Positions 33,486 through 45,444 are shown, counted from the stretch's first letter. The stretch: DNA of 64,000 nucleotides from Mytilus edulis (GCF_963676685.1 NC_092354.1:30288193-30352192), one strand, 5' to 3'. Numbers and translations: made by a program. Notes: generated from the letters alone by a model not told the origin.

Positions 33486-33489
33486 ATAA

Positions 33490-34985
33490 CACTAACCACT
33501 GCTAAATGATTAGGAACTTTCAGGAATTAATTGCAGCTACTGTCCAGATAATTACCATTGAAATGAAATGTGAACACATTCCAATCTTTTGGCAGACGTG
33601 AATATTCTCATACAGCATTTACACCTCTATCCAAGGGTACCTATATACAGTGGTGATAATTAAACATTCTTTCTTTCTTTTTATTTAATTTAAAAAAAAA
33701 ATGGAATTTAAATTTTTTTCTGAATTTTGGAAAAAAATAATTTTGTAATTTTTTTTTAAAGAAAAAAAACCATTAAAATATTTTTATTTTTGTAATATTT
33801 TGCATTTAAAATTTTGAATTCTCATCGGATTATATTTGTAATTCTCATTGGATTTTGTCAAATGTGTTGACGTTTTTTTTAATTATATTTAGGAGTTACG
33901 GAAAGAAAAATTAATCACCGCCTTTAATAATTATATTTAATTTTATACGGCCCGTTGGCCAAGATGGAATAATGTATATATGTATAATCCTGGGGCGAGT
34001 GTCTTAGGGATCCCAGGGGTGTCAAAGACAGGGGGCCACCTGTTGTATAAGTTCCAAAGGGCGGGGGTACGGGGCGGGTCCACTGTATTTCTAATTCTAT
34101 ATTTTAATGATATTCCCCCAGCATAGGATCTTTTGTTTTTCTCCGGTGGTTACCCCTTTTTTATAAAGTCAGGGGGAGTGTAGTACCTCGGGTAAAATAG
34201 GATAAACAAATATGACAGATATCAAGCACTATCAGACCTTTTACAGATAATGGACTTTTGACCACAGGTTATATAATTTACCTCTTGTGTGGAAGAACAT
34301 CCTGGTAATCAGTCAAGTACAATAACCAGAATAGGAAAACTTTAAATTCCCTCAAAAGTGTACTGGTTAAAATCTCTAATTTACTCATTAATGTTGCTGT
34401 TACTTGACATAGTGCCAAGTATATAGGGATAATATTTCAGGATCAAAGGACACACGATCAACCACCATTATCTGTTCATTAACAAAGATTATGCCACAGT
34501 AAGTAATATTACACTTAGGTCATAGATGTCTGGACATCTTTAACCTATCATAAATGTCAGATGTATAAAAACTTTTTTTTTAAAACTTGTACCGTACTTC
34601 ATTTGACCGTAATATTTATTTATTCGAGCTTCATTGGCGAGCCTTGTGTATACGCTGGTGTACAAAATCTAGGTACTACTATCCTCTTAAATATTGCACA
34701 CAAAAAAATTCAGTAACAATTTATAGAAATATCTTGGTTTGGAACGGCTACCGGCACCGAAAAAGAAACAATTTACCTATACTTATGTACATGATTTAGG
34801 TTCCAATTGGACAATTGGTCGCCAAAAACTCGTATACACAGAACTGCCCATCCCTTTCAACCGTGATATATCGTTTAAACAATACATGTAATTTATTTTT
34901 TTAAACTTAACTTTTTGAATACATAGATCAAATATAACAAGAAAAATTCTATGAATTATTAATCTATACTGTTGATCACGCGTTT
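33490..34985. other. Intergenic, no supported feature
   Basis: Includes a low-complexity A/T stretch at 33.66-33.90 kb and a short G-rich piece at 33.98-34.20 kb. No gene evidence. Confidence 0.45.
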
Positions 34986-34989
34986 AATA

Positions 34990-35400
34990 TAACATAAAAC
35001 CAGGTTCAACCCACCACTTTTATTCCCCTTTAAAAGTGTCCTGTATCAAGTCAGGAAGATGGCCATTGTTATATTATTGTTCGTTTTTGTGTGTGTTGCA
35101 CTTTAACGTTGAGTCGTTTGTGTTTTCTCTTATTTTTGAGATATTGAGATAAGACGTGGCACGGTACTTGTCTATCCCAAATTCATGTATTTGGTTTTGA
35201 TGTTATATTTGTTATTCTCGTGGTGTTTTGTCTGTTGCTTGGTCCGTTTCTGTGTGTGTTGCGTTTTGGTGTTGTGTCGTTGTTCTCTTATATTTAATGC
35301 GTTTCCCTCGGTTTTGGTTTGTTACCCCGATTTTGTTTTTTGTCCATGGATTTATGAGTTTTGAACAGCGGTATACTACTGTTGCCTTTATTTATATATC
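34990..35400. repeat. Dispersed mussel-type repeat
   Basis: Contains 'gtcaggaagatggccattgt', 'gttttggtgttgtgtcgttg' and 'cggtatactactgttgcctt'; an inverted partial copy is at 33.31-33.48 kb. Confidence 0.7.
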
Positions 35401-35910
35401 TTTTATTTTTAAATCTAATTCCAGATTATGGAAATAAGGCCCATTTGAAGTGGCGCAACCCCCATAGATTTGAGGGATGTTGGCAAAATTTGTTGCCATT
35501 TCAGGGTCATTTAAAGTAAGTATCGTGACAAATTTGATATATCTGTTGTTTACAACCAACCAATTAATCATTCGTTGTTTGACTAACTGATATTTTGATA
35601 AGTAGTTGATATCTTTGACGGTTTAGTAACTGCGACTTCTTCTTAGATCTGTACGAAGTGGATAAATACCCTACCATATTCGTTCATTTTTTTGGTTTAG
35701 TTTCCTTTGTATCGATCTGATGGATAAAATATTGTTCGATTGTTTCAATAGCACTTTTGTCACTATATCGTGCGTGAGAGGACTTTGGAGGTTGAGCGCA
35801 CGCACACATGTTTAGCCCCACCATATTCATTAACCAGAAGCATGTACTTCGATGGTTGTCGTTGGTTGATTGGTTTCTCATTGTTGTAGGTCATATAAAA
35901 TATAGAGTCC
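35401..35910. repeat. Dispersed repeat of about 600 bp, copy 2
   Basis: Aligns with 2.40-3.01 kb (see there), with several small deletions. Confidence 0.75.
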
Positions 35911-36093
35911 ATATATAGAGGATGTAAACTAATTCATGTTATCGTCATTTAGTGAAAATTCATTCTTTATTATATCCATTCTTTAAAAAAACGGATGTCA
36001 ACATTACATTCATAATCATCTGTTTGAAAAAATTATCTTTCTCCAGTTTTACTTCCATAGAAATAAAAGTTTTAATGGGGTTTTTTTCTTCAG

Positions 36094-36324
36094 AAATTTA
36101 GTAATGTGGTGCTTTATGCTCTCATTTTGGAGGTTGCAATCCGTTATAGGAACAATTTAATGGCTCAACAAAACGGCCATGAGGATTGTAACAGATATGC
36201 CACCTATAGACAATATAGTCTGTGGACCCATGGACATTTGGGTGCTGGTAATAGGACAATACCAAGCTGCTGTGAAAAAACAAATTTAACCAATCAGAAG
36301 GGAGTACATGCTTTTGATTTTTAA
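36094..36324 (+). CDS. P2X7 C-terminal-like domain exon (fragment)
   Basis: After acceptor tttttcttcag the frame reads KFSNVVLYALILEVAIRYRN, then NRYATYRQYSLWTHGHLGAG and NRTIPSCCEK. The pattern 'NRxAxYRQxxLWxxGxLGxGNRxxIPSCC' matches the cysteine-rich cytosolic domain of P2X7 receptors, which also occurs as many stand-alone proteins in invertebrates. The channel part is absent. The usual region after IPSCC (basic, ending in a GF motif) is missing, and the frame stops at 36324. It is a lone exon or a pseudogene fragment. In the family this domain binds zinc and palmitate; no role can be claimed here. Confidence 0.65.
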   Translation, partial: KFSNVVLYALILEVAIRYRNNLMAQQNGHEDCNRYATYRQYSLWTHGHLGAGNRTIPSCCEKTNLTNQKGVHAFDF

Positions 36325-36745
36325 TTAAATGTTTTCTTATTTTATTTTCAACGTTCCATGTGTAATGGGATGATTATTCAACAACCCGAATAACTTCAGC
36401 AAGAAAACAAAAAATATTTAACAAAACATGTGCACATTCTGTCCTTAACACAGCCATGAAGAGAATGAAAAAGCCCCATTGAAATTAATTTCATCTTCCT
36501 TTCACTTATTATTGCTGTTTTTATTACCAACATAATGAAAAAACATGATCTGAAAACAATTTTTTCCCTAAAATGAATTATTGCATTTTTGCAAAGATTT
36601 GAATAGGGAGAAGCTGAATTCAAAAACCCCATCAAGCATCTGGAAAAACAAGAAACACATTTTAAATAATTCCTTTATTACGAAATATTAAAATGGCATT
36701 TCATTAAAACAAAGATATGATAATTATTATGCATTTGTAGAACGA
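36325..36745. other. Intergenic, no supported feature
   Basis: AT-rich sequence between the P2X7-C-like exon and the SINE-like copy. Confidence 0.4.
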
Positions 36746-36748
36746 TGT

Positions 36749-37163
36749 AATTGATTGATTGATGGTTGTTTCCTTAACTTCCAGTGGCAAATATTTCATG
36801 AATATACAGGACGAGAACAAGCTCACAATAAATACTATAGGTATGTCTTGAAATAATAGAGGCCATCTGATGGTCTGGAAAGTTTGAACTGCCACTGGAA
36901 AGTGAGGGTATAAAAGATAGGACAGAAATGTTGCCTTACAACAGGCCCCTCAAAGAGTTGTTTCAAGGGTTCTTCACGTGCAAAGAGCGTGGCACTCTCC
37001 TTACACGAGGCATCAGTTTAACGTCCCCAACCTGACCGGACGTGACTGCGAATTTTATACATCCCGCACAGCCAAACGGACGCCCCCCATCGGCAAGCGT
37101 GTTACTGCCGGACGGAAGAAGACCAAGTGACCATATTTCTATTCTCCAGTCATCCTTACGGGT
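36749..37163 (-). mobile_element. SINE-like retroposon, full copy, minus strand
   Basis: The (attg)n tail is at 36749 and the 5' end (ccagtcatccttacggg) at about 37146-37162. It directly abuts the 5' side of the Tc1 remnant. No clear target duplication was seen. Confidence 0.85.
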
Positions 37164-37180
37164 CACAATTGTACTGACAT

Positions 37181-37838
37181 TGTATTCCCCGACGAAATCA
37201 TTGTAACTTCAGGATAACAAATTTGTTGTTTGTCGTTCAAGGAATGAATATGCTACACCAATTCAACTACCGAAGCATCCATTGAAAGTGCATGTATGGG
37301 GAGGTATTAGTCGTAGGGGAACCACACGTCTTCTAATTTTCGACGGGATTCTAGGTCCGAGATTTTCGTTGAAATTTTTTTGAAAAGACAAATTTGTCAT
37401 CTTTTTTCAAATCTGTTTATCCCGATGGTCACCGTTTTCAACAAGACAACGACCCAAAACATCGCTCCAAGCTTGCAAAAAGTTTTGATTGAGAATGGCA
37501 TTAAGTGGTGGGACTGCTGGTCTTTCGAATCTCCCGATATCAACCAAAATGAAATGGTATGGAATATCCTGAAACGCAGACTTGCTAAAAAAAGATAAAC
37601 TTCAGACGGCCTTACAAGAGTTTTGGACCAGAGACCTTACTTTGAGTTATACAACCGCTTTATTGACCATTTATACAAAGTTGTCGCAGTAGTAATAGAA
37701 TTAGAAGGACGTGCAACACCCGATGTACTTCGTAAAATATTTCCAGAAAGGTCTTTTGGTAATCCGATTCGATATTTCAAAACCAAGTTAGATGACCCCA
37801 GTTTCACCAAGAAGATCGAATTCCTTCTATCGCACTGA
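37181..37838 (+). pseudogene. Tc1/mariner-type transposase, catalytic remnant
   Basis: Joined across frameshifts, the blocks are FPDEIIV (first catalytic D), VHVWGGISRRGTTRLLIFDG, FQQDNDPKHRSKLAKSF (second D), IKWWDCWSFESPDINQNEMV (E) and NRFIDHLYKVVAVVIE. This is the order of a Tc1-type DD34E or similar enzyme. There are stops after SLKFF and after AKSFD, a one-base shift before IENGIKWW, and a stop after RRLAKKR. The DNA-binding half is absent; a SINE-like element sits at its 5' edge. Confidence 0.85.
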
Positions 37839-38044
37839 GAACACAGAGAGATGCAGCAGAAAATAAGACTTTAACTTCTATACCTAATTCACTAGTAAAA
37901 TAAAGGTGTCAATAAAGTAATGGTGACAATTTACTTTAATATATTAGTATATGCCTATTTATGGAATACTGTTGTCTGTCCGTTATATATTAGCAAAATA
38001 TGTTATAATACGAATGAGATAATAACCAACATGCATATATATTT

Positions 38045-38602
38045 CAATCCAGAAAAATAAGATTTTTAGGGTCTTCAGCTTTATCAGTTTTACAAAAGTA
38101 TTCTTCTACGCAACATATCTCTTGTTTGAAGCGCCTTTTGTGTAAAATAACATTTTAACCACAGCTTTAATTTTTCGTATCAAAAACGCGATTTCTCTCT
38201 CTCGATATCTCCCTTTGTTTTGAGTGTGTTTATATGACAGATTTTGCAAGTATTTACAAAATCAAATCCCAGTCTTTTAAATTTTCGCTGTGATTATAGA
38301 GTAATGACGACCCTTTTGGTTTCAATGTTATACAATATTTTCAAAATGAAAAAACTGTAAAAATTGCATCTAATACTATAATAACCTTTTACAACTGAAT
38401 GGAGATGGATCGTTGATCCCAACTAAGTTTACTTTTATATTCATGAATTGTAGATGGGGGAAATCCAGATATCATATGGTTCTACGAGGAGGGAACTACA
38501 ACTAAAGTAAAGTGGCCGTACATCCAAGCTGACCTGAAATGGAGCGGCAGATACTGTTAGTGGCTGCCATATCCAGGCCGGACAGATAAACCAAATCAAG
38601 AA
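38045..38602 (+). pseudogene. Inverted duplicate of OB-fold gene promoter and exon 1
   Basis: 38.05-38.47 kb matches the region upstream of 13045 and 38476-38602 matches exon 1, both in inverted orientation. ATG at 38476 is kept. The copy reads MVLRGGNYN then stop, so it is frameshifted. 'gtggccgtacatccaagctg' aligns with 'gtggccgtacagccaagatg' of exon 1. Similarity ends at about 38602, where a SINE-like tail begins. Confidence 0.8.
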
Positions 38603-38627
38603 AATTAAAAAAAGATAAGACGGATTG

Positions 38628-38810
38628 ATTGATTGTTGGTTGTTTTAAGTTTAATGGCAAATACTTCATCTATGCACAGGACGAGCACATGGTAACAATA
38701 AATACAATAGGTATGTCGTGTTATTAGATGCCATTTGGGATGATTGTCGGGGTAATTTGGTCTTCCACTCGAAAATGAGGGTATATTGGATAGAGACAGA
38801 ACTTTTTTCT
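38628..38810 (-). mobile_element. SINE-like retroposon, 5'-truncated, minus strand
   Basis: Tail 'gattgattgattgttggttg' and body up to 'gggtatattggatag'. The 5' half is missing. Confidence 0.8.
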
Positions 38811-39284
38811 TTAACATTCTCATCTTAGTTTGCCTCAACCTAATATTATTACAATATGCATACTACCAAAAAACAAAGATCATGGTCGAGATTGATTGAT
38901 CCGTATCTGCAAAATGTATTGTTATAGGAGCCCCTCGTTGAAGTATCCTAGTCAAATAAAGTGTTACCTCAGTGACAATATTTATATTTTGGATTCCCAT
39001 ATATGGTGTCTTCCTCCTATTCCCCCTTTTAAAAATAATATTCCTTCTATTTCCACTTGCAAATAACAGTAGATGTTTTGATAAATAATTTGTTTTTATA
39101 CCAATCAAGATTAATTAGATTTTCACTAAAATTTACCTGTATTTCTTTCAAAGCATAACATATTTGATATATTGTTTTGTTATAATACCTTGTTTATTTG
39201 TAATATTTTTCTTATTTATCAAAGAAATACTTTAAAATAAAGAAAAATTATGATAAATATATTGGAGTTTTTTCTATGTAACAA

Positions 39285-39605
39285 CATACTGGGTTGAACA
39301 GAACAATCACCTTTGGAACCACTACCAACATGGTTCTAGGACAACAATTCATCATCTAGTCATGCATGCACATCCAAACATCTTTGAACTAATTAAACAT
39401 CTGAAACATGGGGAAGCCTTCAACGCCCTACCATGATTCAGTATACAGCCGGTAGGAAGAGAGTGGCCCCAAAACAGAAGTATGTAGAAATCAACAACAT
39501 ATTAGACGAACTTGAGGTCAGACACTGCAACCAGGAAGTCACAACAGTAGAGTTTGGTGATGCAGCCTCCCACCTTCTACAAGTAGAACAGATTAATCAC
39601 CTTTA
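39285..39605 (+). pseudogene. Possible transposase remnant (WNHY...HPNIFELI)
   Basis: Frames here read EQNHLWNHYQHGSRTTIHHL, then MHAHPNIFELIKHLKHGEA, then KRVAPKQKYVEINNILDELE with stops between. This resembles the C-terminal part of MULE/FLYWCH-associated transposases ('WN.Y....RTNN..EG.H....HPNI...I'). Identification is by eye and weak. Confidence 0.4.
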
Positions 39606-39659
39606 ATAGACTTGTATACAGTGATTGTCTAATGTTTATGCTACAATGTGTGATTTGAT

Positions 39660-40071
39660 TGATTGATTGTTGGTTGCTTAACGTCCAGTGGCAAATATTT
39701 CATGCATATTCAGGACGAGAACAAGTTCACAATAAATATAACAGGTAGGTTTATACGATAGAGACCATCCGGGATGATGGTCGGGGAAATTTGGACTACC
39801 ACTGAAAAATGAGGGTATTTTGGATAGGGACAGAAATTTTGTCTTGCAACAGGCCACCTCAAGAGTTGTTGCAAGGGTTCTTAACGTGCAAAGAGCGTGG
39901 CACTCTCTTTACACGAGGCATCGGATTTAACGTCCCCCTTCTGACCGGACGTGACTGCGAACTTGATACATCCCGCACAGCCAAACGGACGCCCCACTTC
40001 GGCAAGCGTTTTACTGCCGGTCTGGAGAAAACCAAGTGACCATATTTCTATACCCCAGTCACCCTTGGGGT
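39660..40071 (-). mobile_element. SINE-like retroposon, full copy, minus strand
   Basis: Flanked by a 14-bp duplication atgtgtgatttgat at 39646-39659 and 40072-40085. Tail (attg)n on the left, 5' end ccagtcacccttgggg on the right. The 76-residue open frame inside is not a gene. Confidence 0.92.
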
Positions 40072-40255
40072 ATGTGTGATTTGATGTCTGGCTGTTGTAT
40101 TATTTGTGTTACATTACGCTTGTTTGAATCCAAAGTTGAATTTGTGTTATAAAAGTAATAAAATAATTTATTTACTTATATTTGTTTTAATTTCTTTATG
40201 AATTATTTTGTTAAATTAACGGAATTCATACAGATGCAAAAACAACTTATTACCT

Positions 40256-40358
40256 TTTTATGCCCCACCTACGATATTATGTCCCACCTACGATAGTAGG
40301 TGGTCTGTGCGTCCGTTCGTCCGTCTGTCTGTCTGTCCCGCTTCAGGTTAAAGTTTTT
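40256..40358. repeat. 'tatgccccacctacgatag' element, truncated
   Basis: 5' part only, with 'cccacctacgata' doubled. It is cut at 'ttaaagtttttgatg' by the next element's tail. Confidence 0.75.
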
Positions 40359-40445
40359 GATGATTGATTGATTGTTGGTTGCTTTACGTCGCATTAGCAC
40401 AAAAAGGCTATATCGCGGCGAGAGCTAATTCGAAATTTGTTACAA
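40359..40445 (-). repeat. Second SINE-like family, 3' end
   Basis: Tail 'gattgattgattgttggttg' followed by 'tttacgtcgcattagcacaa' and 'ctatatcgcggcgagagcta', which differs from the common family body. Shared tail with a different body suggests use of the same LINE machinery. Confidence 0.6.
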
Positions 40446-42640
40446 TTTAAAGCAATTGCTGCAAGTTAGAATATCAAAATGATACAAATAATATTAAAGT
40501 TGTTTTTCAAGATCATAATGTCTAGTTTTTAAATTCACGCATATAAATGTTTACATACTTGTTTTTTCGTTCATTTTTTTTATATAAATAAGGCCTTTCA
40601 GGTCAGGTGAGCTAATAATAGTGATCATTTATCGTATTTTAATATAACATTTTGATCTTTTAGTACTCATTCAGGAAAAGAACTTGCATCTTTCTCCTAT
40701 TTTCTTTCTCTTTTTCTCTTGTTTTTTACCTTCTTTTCTAAAAAAGAATTACATATATAAATATATATTGTCTGAGTCAGTGACAACTCTACAACAGATA
40801 TTAATCTGGGTCACATATTTTTTTTTACCTCCAATTGTAAACGGTTTTTTTTTCTCTTAATACTTTCTTAATCTTCTATTTCCTGTTCCATCCCATAAAA
40901 AAGAATAGGAACAACAGTATATAACTAAATTCATCAGTTTAATAGTCCATTCATTAGGAACGTTTATGCTACGTACACATTAATTATCTAAGCGTTATAG
41001 GAATTTTTACACCGTGGGATTATAATCATTTAAACAAGCCGAATCAACAATATAAACAAAATCATATGAATCAAAACTTACAGGGCTGAAGAAGAAGATG
41101 CATCATCAAAGATTCTATTTTCATAAAACCCTTTCCCGGTACTGTAAAAATTAAAAAAAGAAGTTTTGAATATCTACGATTGGAAAACATACATGTTGAA
41201 ACATAAGATAAAATGTATGCAAATCCTTTTTTTTTACGATAATAAATACACAAATTTATCATCCGAAAACGAAAAAAAAAAGAAACAAAAGAAGAAATAA
41301 TGTGTTGCATGTTGAAAAGAAACATTTTCATTCCGAGAATAAACTTGGGAATTGTTGACCAAAAAAAACCTCCAATAGTAAGTAAAATGCTGGTTATATT
41401 GACATCAAGTTACAAGAAAAGAAAAGAAACTTGCGAAACTATTGGTTTGAAAGTCGTCCCGAAATGGATGGGACTGCTCTACACTCCCCTCTCCTCGTCA
41501 CCAAATCCTGGCAAGAAATCGATTCATTTGAGAACTGTAAGGAATAAAAAGATAAATCATTCATTTTTATCTTTCACACTTATTGAAATATATTTTATGA
41601 TATTGAAAAGACAAATTGTTTCAATCGTTCAAAAATTTAAATTGATTATTAATGAGACTTTAGATTGAGTAAAACGAATGTGTGCAAAATAATTACAAAA
41701 AAGGAAAATTCAGGTAGATACTTACTTGCTCCAAGTTTAAATGGAATCATCATCAAAGATATTTAAATTTGCTGCCATTTTTCTTCTATCTGAAATAGAC
41801 AGATTCATACCGGTCAGATTCACCAGAATTACGTACAGTAACACATTCATACAAGACAAAACACAGATTGTTCATTCACAGATATTAGACAGAGTAAGAA
41901 AATTGTAACAAATTACATTTTTTCAAAAGAAAATCGAAGAAGTCGTAACAAGATCAATAAAAACAATCTGTTTCTTTGTTGTTGTTATTTATTTAACATC
42001 TGAATGTAATTAATTTAAATTAAAACTATCCTGTCAGCACTTTATTAAATTATAGCAGCAAAAAAAAGAAATTTTCAAGATTGTTAATAAATATCGTTAT
42101 CATGTAATAGAACTTAATTTTCTCAGAACGGAGTTTTTATTTAGTTTGAAATACTGATAATTTTCAGCTGTATTCAATTCAATTCAACTTTTTTTAAAAG
42201 CACTCATTATATCATCCGGCTGTCATTCGTGTCCTAAACATCTATGACAGATTAAGAACATCAACCTAAATTAAATTTAATTTATTGGTCATGCATTTTT
42301 TTTCAATCTATCTTTCCGCTCATAAAAAGGTCATGACAATCCATCTTTAGCAGATGCATCAAAACATGTTTAATTAGGGCGTTCCAATTATAGTACGTAA
42401 CCTGGGTTATTCAGGGTAATTTTTTTCAGTACCAAAAAAGGAGTCGGAAAAAGTTTAGTATTAAACTTGATTGTTTTTTTCTATAATCAAATCCTATTTT
42501 CTTATTTTATTTTAAAAATCATATCATATATAAAATATACTTATTAAATATGTATTGCCAAAAAAAAAACATATCTTGTGTCTTTTCGTTATTACCCGTG
42601 GCCCTGACCCCACCAAGTATTTTACAGAAAGCACAGAAAA
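40446..42640. other. Intergenic, no supported feature
   Basis: AT-rich. The 122-residue frame at 41300-41668 and its neighbours have no motif or splice support. Confidence 0.45.
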
Positions 42641-42642
42641 TG

Positions 42643-42868
42643 CAACAACTCTTTGAGGGGTCCGTAGGTGACCTGTTGCAAGGCAAAATCTCTGTCCCTA
42701 TTCAATATACCCTCATTTTCCAGTGGCAGTCCAAATTTCCCCGACCATCATCCCAGATGGCCTCTATTATATCAACCTACCTATTGTATTCATTGTGAAC
42801 TTGTTCTCGTCCTGAATATGCATAAAATATTTGCCACTCGACGTTAAGCAACCAAAAATCAACAATCA
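42643..42868 (+). mobile_element. SINE-like retroposon, 5'-truncated
   Basis: Begins inside the family at 'gcaacaactctttgaggggt' and ends at 'gttaagcaaccaaaaatcaa'. Confidence 0.85.
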
Positions 42869-42869
42869 A

Positions 42870-43165
42870 GTGTCTGGGTCGGCCACTAGTAGAAGGAACA
42901 GGCCTATATGTTGAGTCCCGTCTCTTTGAGGCATCTCTATTTGGTGTAACCACCAATGATTGATGTAGGACTTGAGTTAAGTCCTCTTGATACATCTCTG
43001 TCAAGTGAAATTAGTCTTGATTGATCCTACCTACATGTAGGACTTGAGAGTTGTGTCCTCTTGATACATCTCTATTAGGTGAAATTAGTCTAGCTCGAGC
43101 AGGCGTAGGAGAAGGACTTCAAGTCCGTGTCCTTGACTCATCTCTGTTTGGTATAAATGTAGGAG
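42870..43165. repeat. Degenerate tandem repeat 'tcttgatacatctct'
   Basis: Four or so diverged units of 'gtgtcctcttgatacatctc' followed by '(t/a)gtgaaattagtct' type text. Confidence 0.6.
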
Positions 43166-43179
43166 TCTTGGGTGCAGCT

Positions 43180-44405
43180 TGTTTTTCTTGGTTCCTGCCA
43201 ACTATCTTCAAGTCGTTGGTATTATTTACAAGTACGAACTTTAATGGTATCTGTTTTGCCACCAGTCAAGTCTAGTATGTTGCTAATGACACCAGAGATA
43301 GTGTGCATGCCATCGGTCTGCATCTGCTTAAGTCTATCAAAATATGGTAGTGAGGTGAGTGGATGGATAATACCCTTTACACAAATTTGCTTTTTATTTG
43401 GTTTTTAATCGAACTCTCGCCTTTTTCTTTCTCATTAGTGAAAGACTGGTTTCGGACTTTTTTTGTACTCTTTATGGCAAATGATTTTGTGTCAAGTCGT
43501 AGTGGCGAATTTGTAGGTAAAAATGGTCTACCACAAACATGTATAGCCTTGTTGAGTGTGTTGCTTCGGACACCATCTTTACAAAACACACACGATCCCA
43601 ATGCAGCTTGACCTGATAAATGCAGTTCCTGTGCACAAGTACTGCATCAAAGCAATCTTCACAGGAACAAGTGCCTCTATATGGGAGTCATACATCTTTC
43701 ATTCCATGTACCCAAGTAGTTCATCAACTAGAATTGATATGTAGGGGTTGAGAGATTTTGGTTCTTTACGTCCATGACCTGGTACAATTCCCAACAACAT
43801 CATTGGACCTAAGAAATAGCATATATCCTGTGGAAGAGTTATCCAAGTTAGAATGATAGGCCAGATCAATTTAATGGCTGCAGTGTTTTTATTTGGATTA
43901 ACTCCATCTGTGAACAAAGCTAGCGGCACACAGCCAGATTCATCAAAATCTTTAGAAATACCATGTTTCATCTGATCTTTGAATATTTTACCGTCAGTAG
44001 ACGTTTATTTTCACCTTATTTGCATGTATAAGTTTTGCCAGATTTTTTGTACCGTACCAGCGGTTGACCCCAGGGACAACATGCACGCAGTTGTAAGTTT
44101 TCTTACACCTTTTACTGTCTTTGTAATGTAGCAATTCATTACACACTGAGCAATTGCGGACATTGTCATTTATTGGAAAGCATTTACAGTCATTAATGCA
44201 GCATTTGTACTGTATACTTGGCATCAGAAGTGGATTGGTGATAATAAGTGCTTCTTTATAGGAAGGATATATTTCGCACGCTGTAAACTCCCTGTAAGAA
44301 CTGCTTTTGACATGCCATTGTTAGTTGAAAATATTAGCATATGTTCTGCTGTTGCGTCAAATATTGTTCTTAAAGATCCATCAAAAAGTGGTGTCTGACA
44401 AACAT
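43180..44405 (-). pseudogene. EnSpm/CACTA-like (tnp2-type) transposase remnant
   Basis: Minus-strand blocks, in order: TPLFDGSLRTIFDATAEHML; YPSYKEALIITNPLLMPSIQ; a zinc-finger-like CSVCNELLHYKDSKRCKKTY; NRWYGTKNLAKLIHANK; FTDGVNPNKN; DICYFLGPMMLLGIVPGHGR then KEPKSLNPYISILVDELLGY; and CGRPFLPTNSPLR. These fit the tnp2-like core (PGHGxKEPKxLNPYxxxLVDELL) seen in animal CACTA-type elements. The reading frame is broken several times. Terminal repeats were not found. Confidence 0.7.
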
Positions 44406-44462
44406 CTTTCTTATGGCTTTTCTAGCCATGGCTAAAATAGAACAGCCTTAACGAACCATTGA

Positions 44463-44852
44463 AGACGCAAATGAGGAAATTGTGGACAGAATGAATGATA
44501 AGTGGTACGAACAAATACACAAAAGGCGGTAACAAGAAACGAGAAAGTTATCAACAGGTTTGCGAGTTGACAATCACATCATGGGATTCCATTCAGAAGG
44601 AAACTGTCATCAAGTCCTTCAAGAAGTCTGGCATTTCGAATGCAATGGATGGTTCAGAAGACGACTCTCTACGATGATCTCATCAAATCATCAGACAACA
44701 CTACTGCAGCAGAGGTTGAACCAGAAGAAAGTGAACTTGATGATATCTACGGCGACATTCCACTATCCGATCGCCAAATGCAACTCCTATTCCAGGAATA
44801 TAGTGATGATGAAGAAATTTTTGGGTTTGGGCTACAAGATTCACGTGAATAA
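44463..44852 (+). pseudogene. pogo/Tigger-like transposase, C-terminal remnant
   Basis: After a broken start (EEIVDRMNDKWYEQIHKRR then stop), the frame reads LTITSWDSIQKETVIKSFKK followed by SGISNAMDGSEDDSL. A frame change then leads to SSDNTTAAEVEPEESELDD and EYSDDEEIFGF. 'W.SI..E.(V/I)IKSFKKxGISNAxDGxEDD' is the conserved tail of pogo-like DDE transposases in many animals. The catalytic core is absent. Confidence 0.7.
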
Positions 44853-45296
44853 TGACAATGTTGTGAACTTTATGATATTCTCGTACTGATTTAACATTGT
44901 GCTAAACATTTGTGCTTTTGACTTTGAACAGTAATATTCATTTTTAATATTGATGGTGTCTATGATATGTCTCAATATATGAATGATTTAATTGATTAAT
45001 TGAATTTTATAATTAGACTTATATTTTATTTAGGTTCATGTTGCTTTATACTCGGTGGTTTTTTTTTACACAATATGTGTTTGGTCATACACTACAAAAT
45101 CATTGATGCCTTACGTAAACATCACGAGGCAAAATCAAACAGTGAATAAAAACAAGAATCAAGAAATGATAACATCTTTATTATTATCAACAGAATACAT
45201 TTTTAGGATGAACATCAAATCTATATCATCATTTCAAGAATCAAAACATTCATTCAATGCATAAAACTCAATTTATTTTCTTGATTTTACCGATGA

Positions 45297-45406
45297 TCAG
45301 TTACAGTCTGCTGCAAAAAAGTCCCAATTCAGACCGACTTGTAGGAGGGTCGAGACTGAATCCTTAGATTTTAAAGCTGAAAGGGGCATCCACTTGTGTC
45401 TGCACT
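45297..45406 (-). CDS. Putative minus-strand gene, terminal exon
   Basis: After acceptor tatatgattcag the exon has one long open frame (two spare bases, then CRHKWMPLSALKSKDSVSTL, ending AADCN and TGA). It would fit an upstream exon ending in phase 1, such as GTA G|GTACTC near 45464. The acceptor and first 20 or so bases are duplicated, inverted, at 48.85-48.91 kb. Product not recognised. Confidence 0.35.
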
Positions 45407-45444
45407 CTGAATCATATAAGATACATATTAAAAAGAGAAATTAC

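Noticed and set aside
41300..41668. 122-codon frame
   Set aside because: No recognisable motif, repeats or splice support; length is possible by chance in AT-rich DNA of this size.
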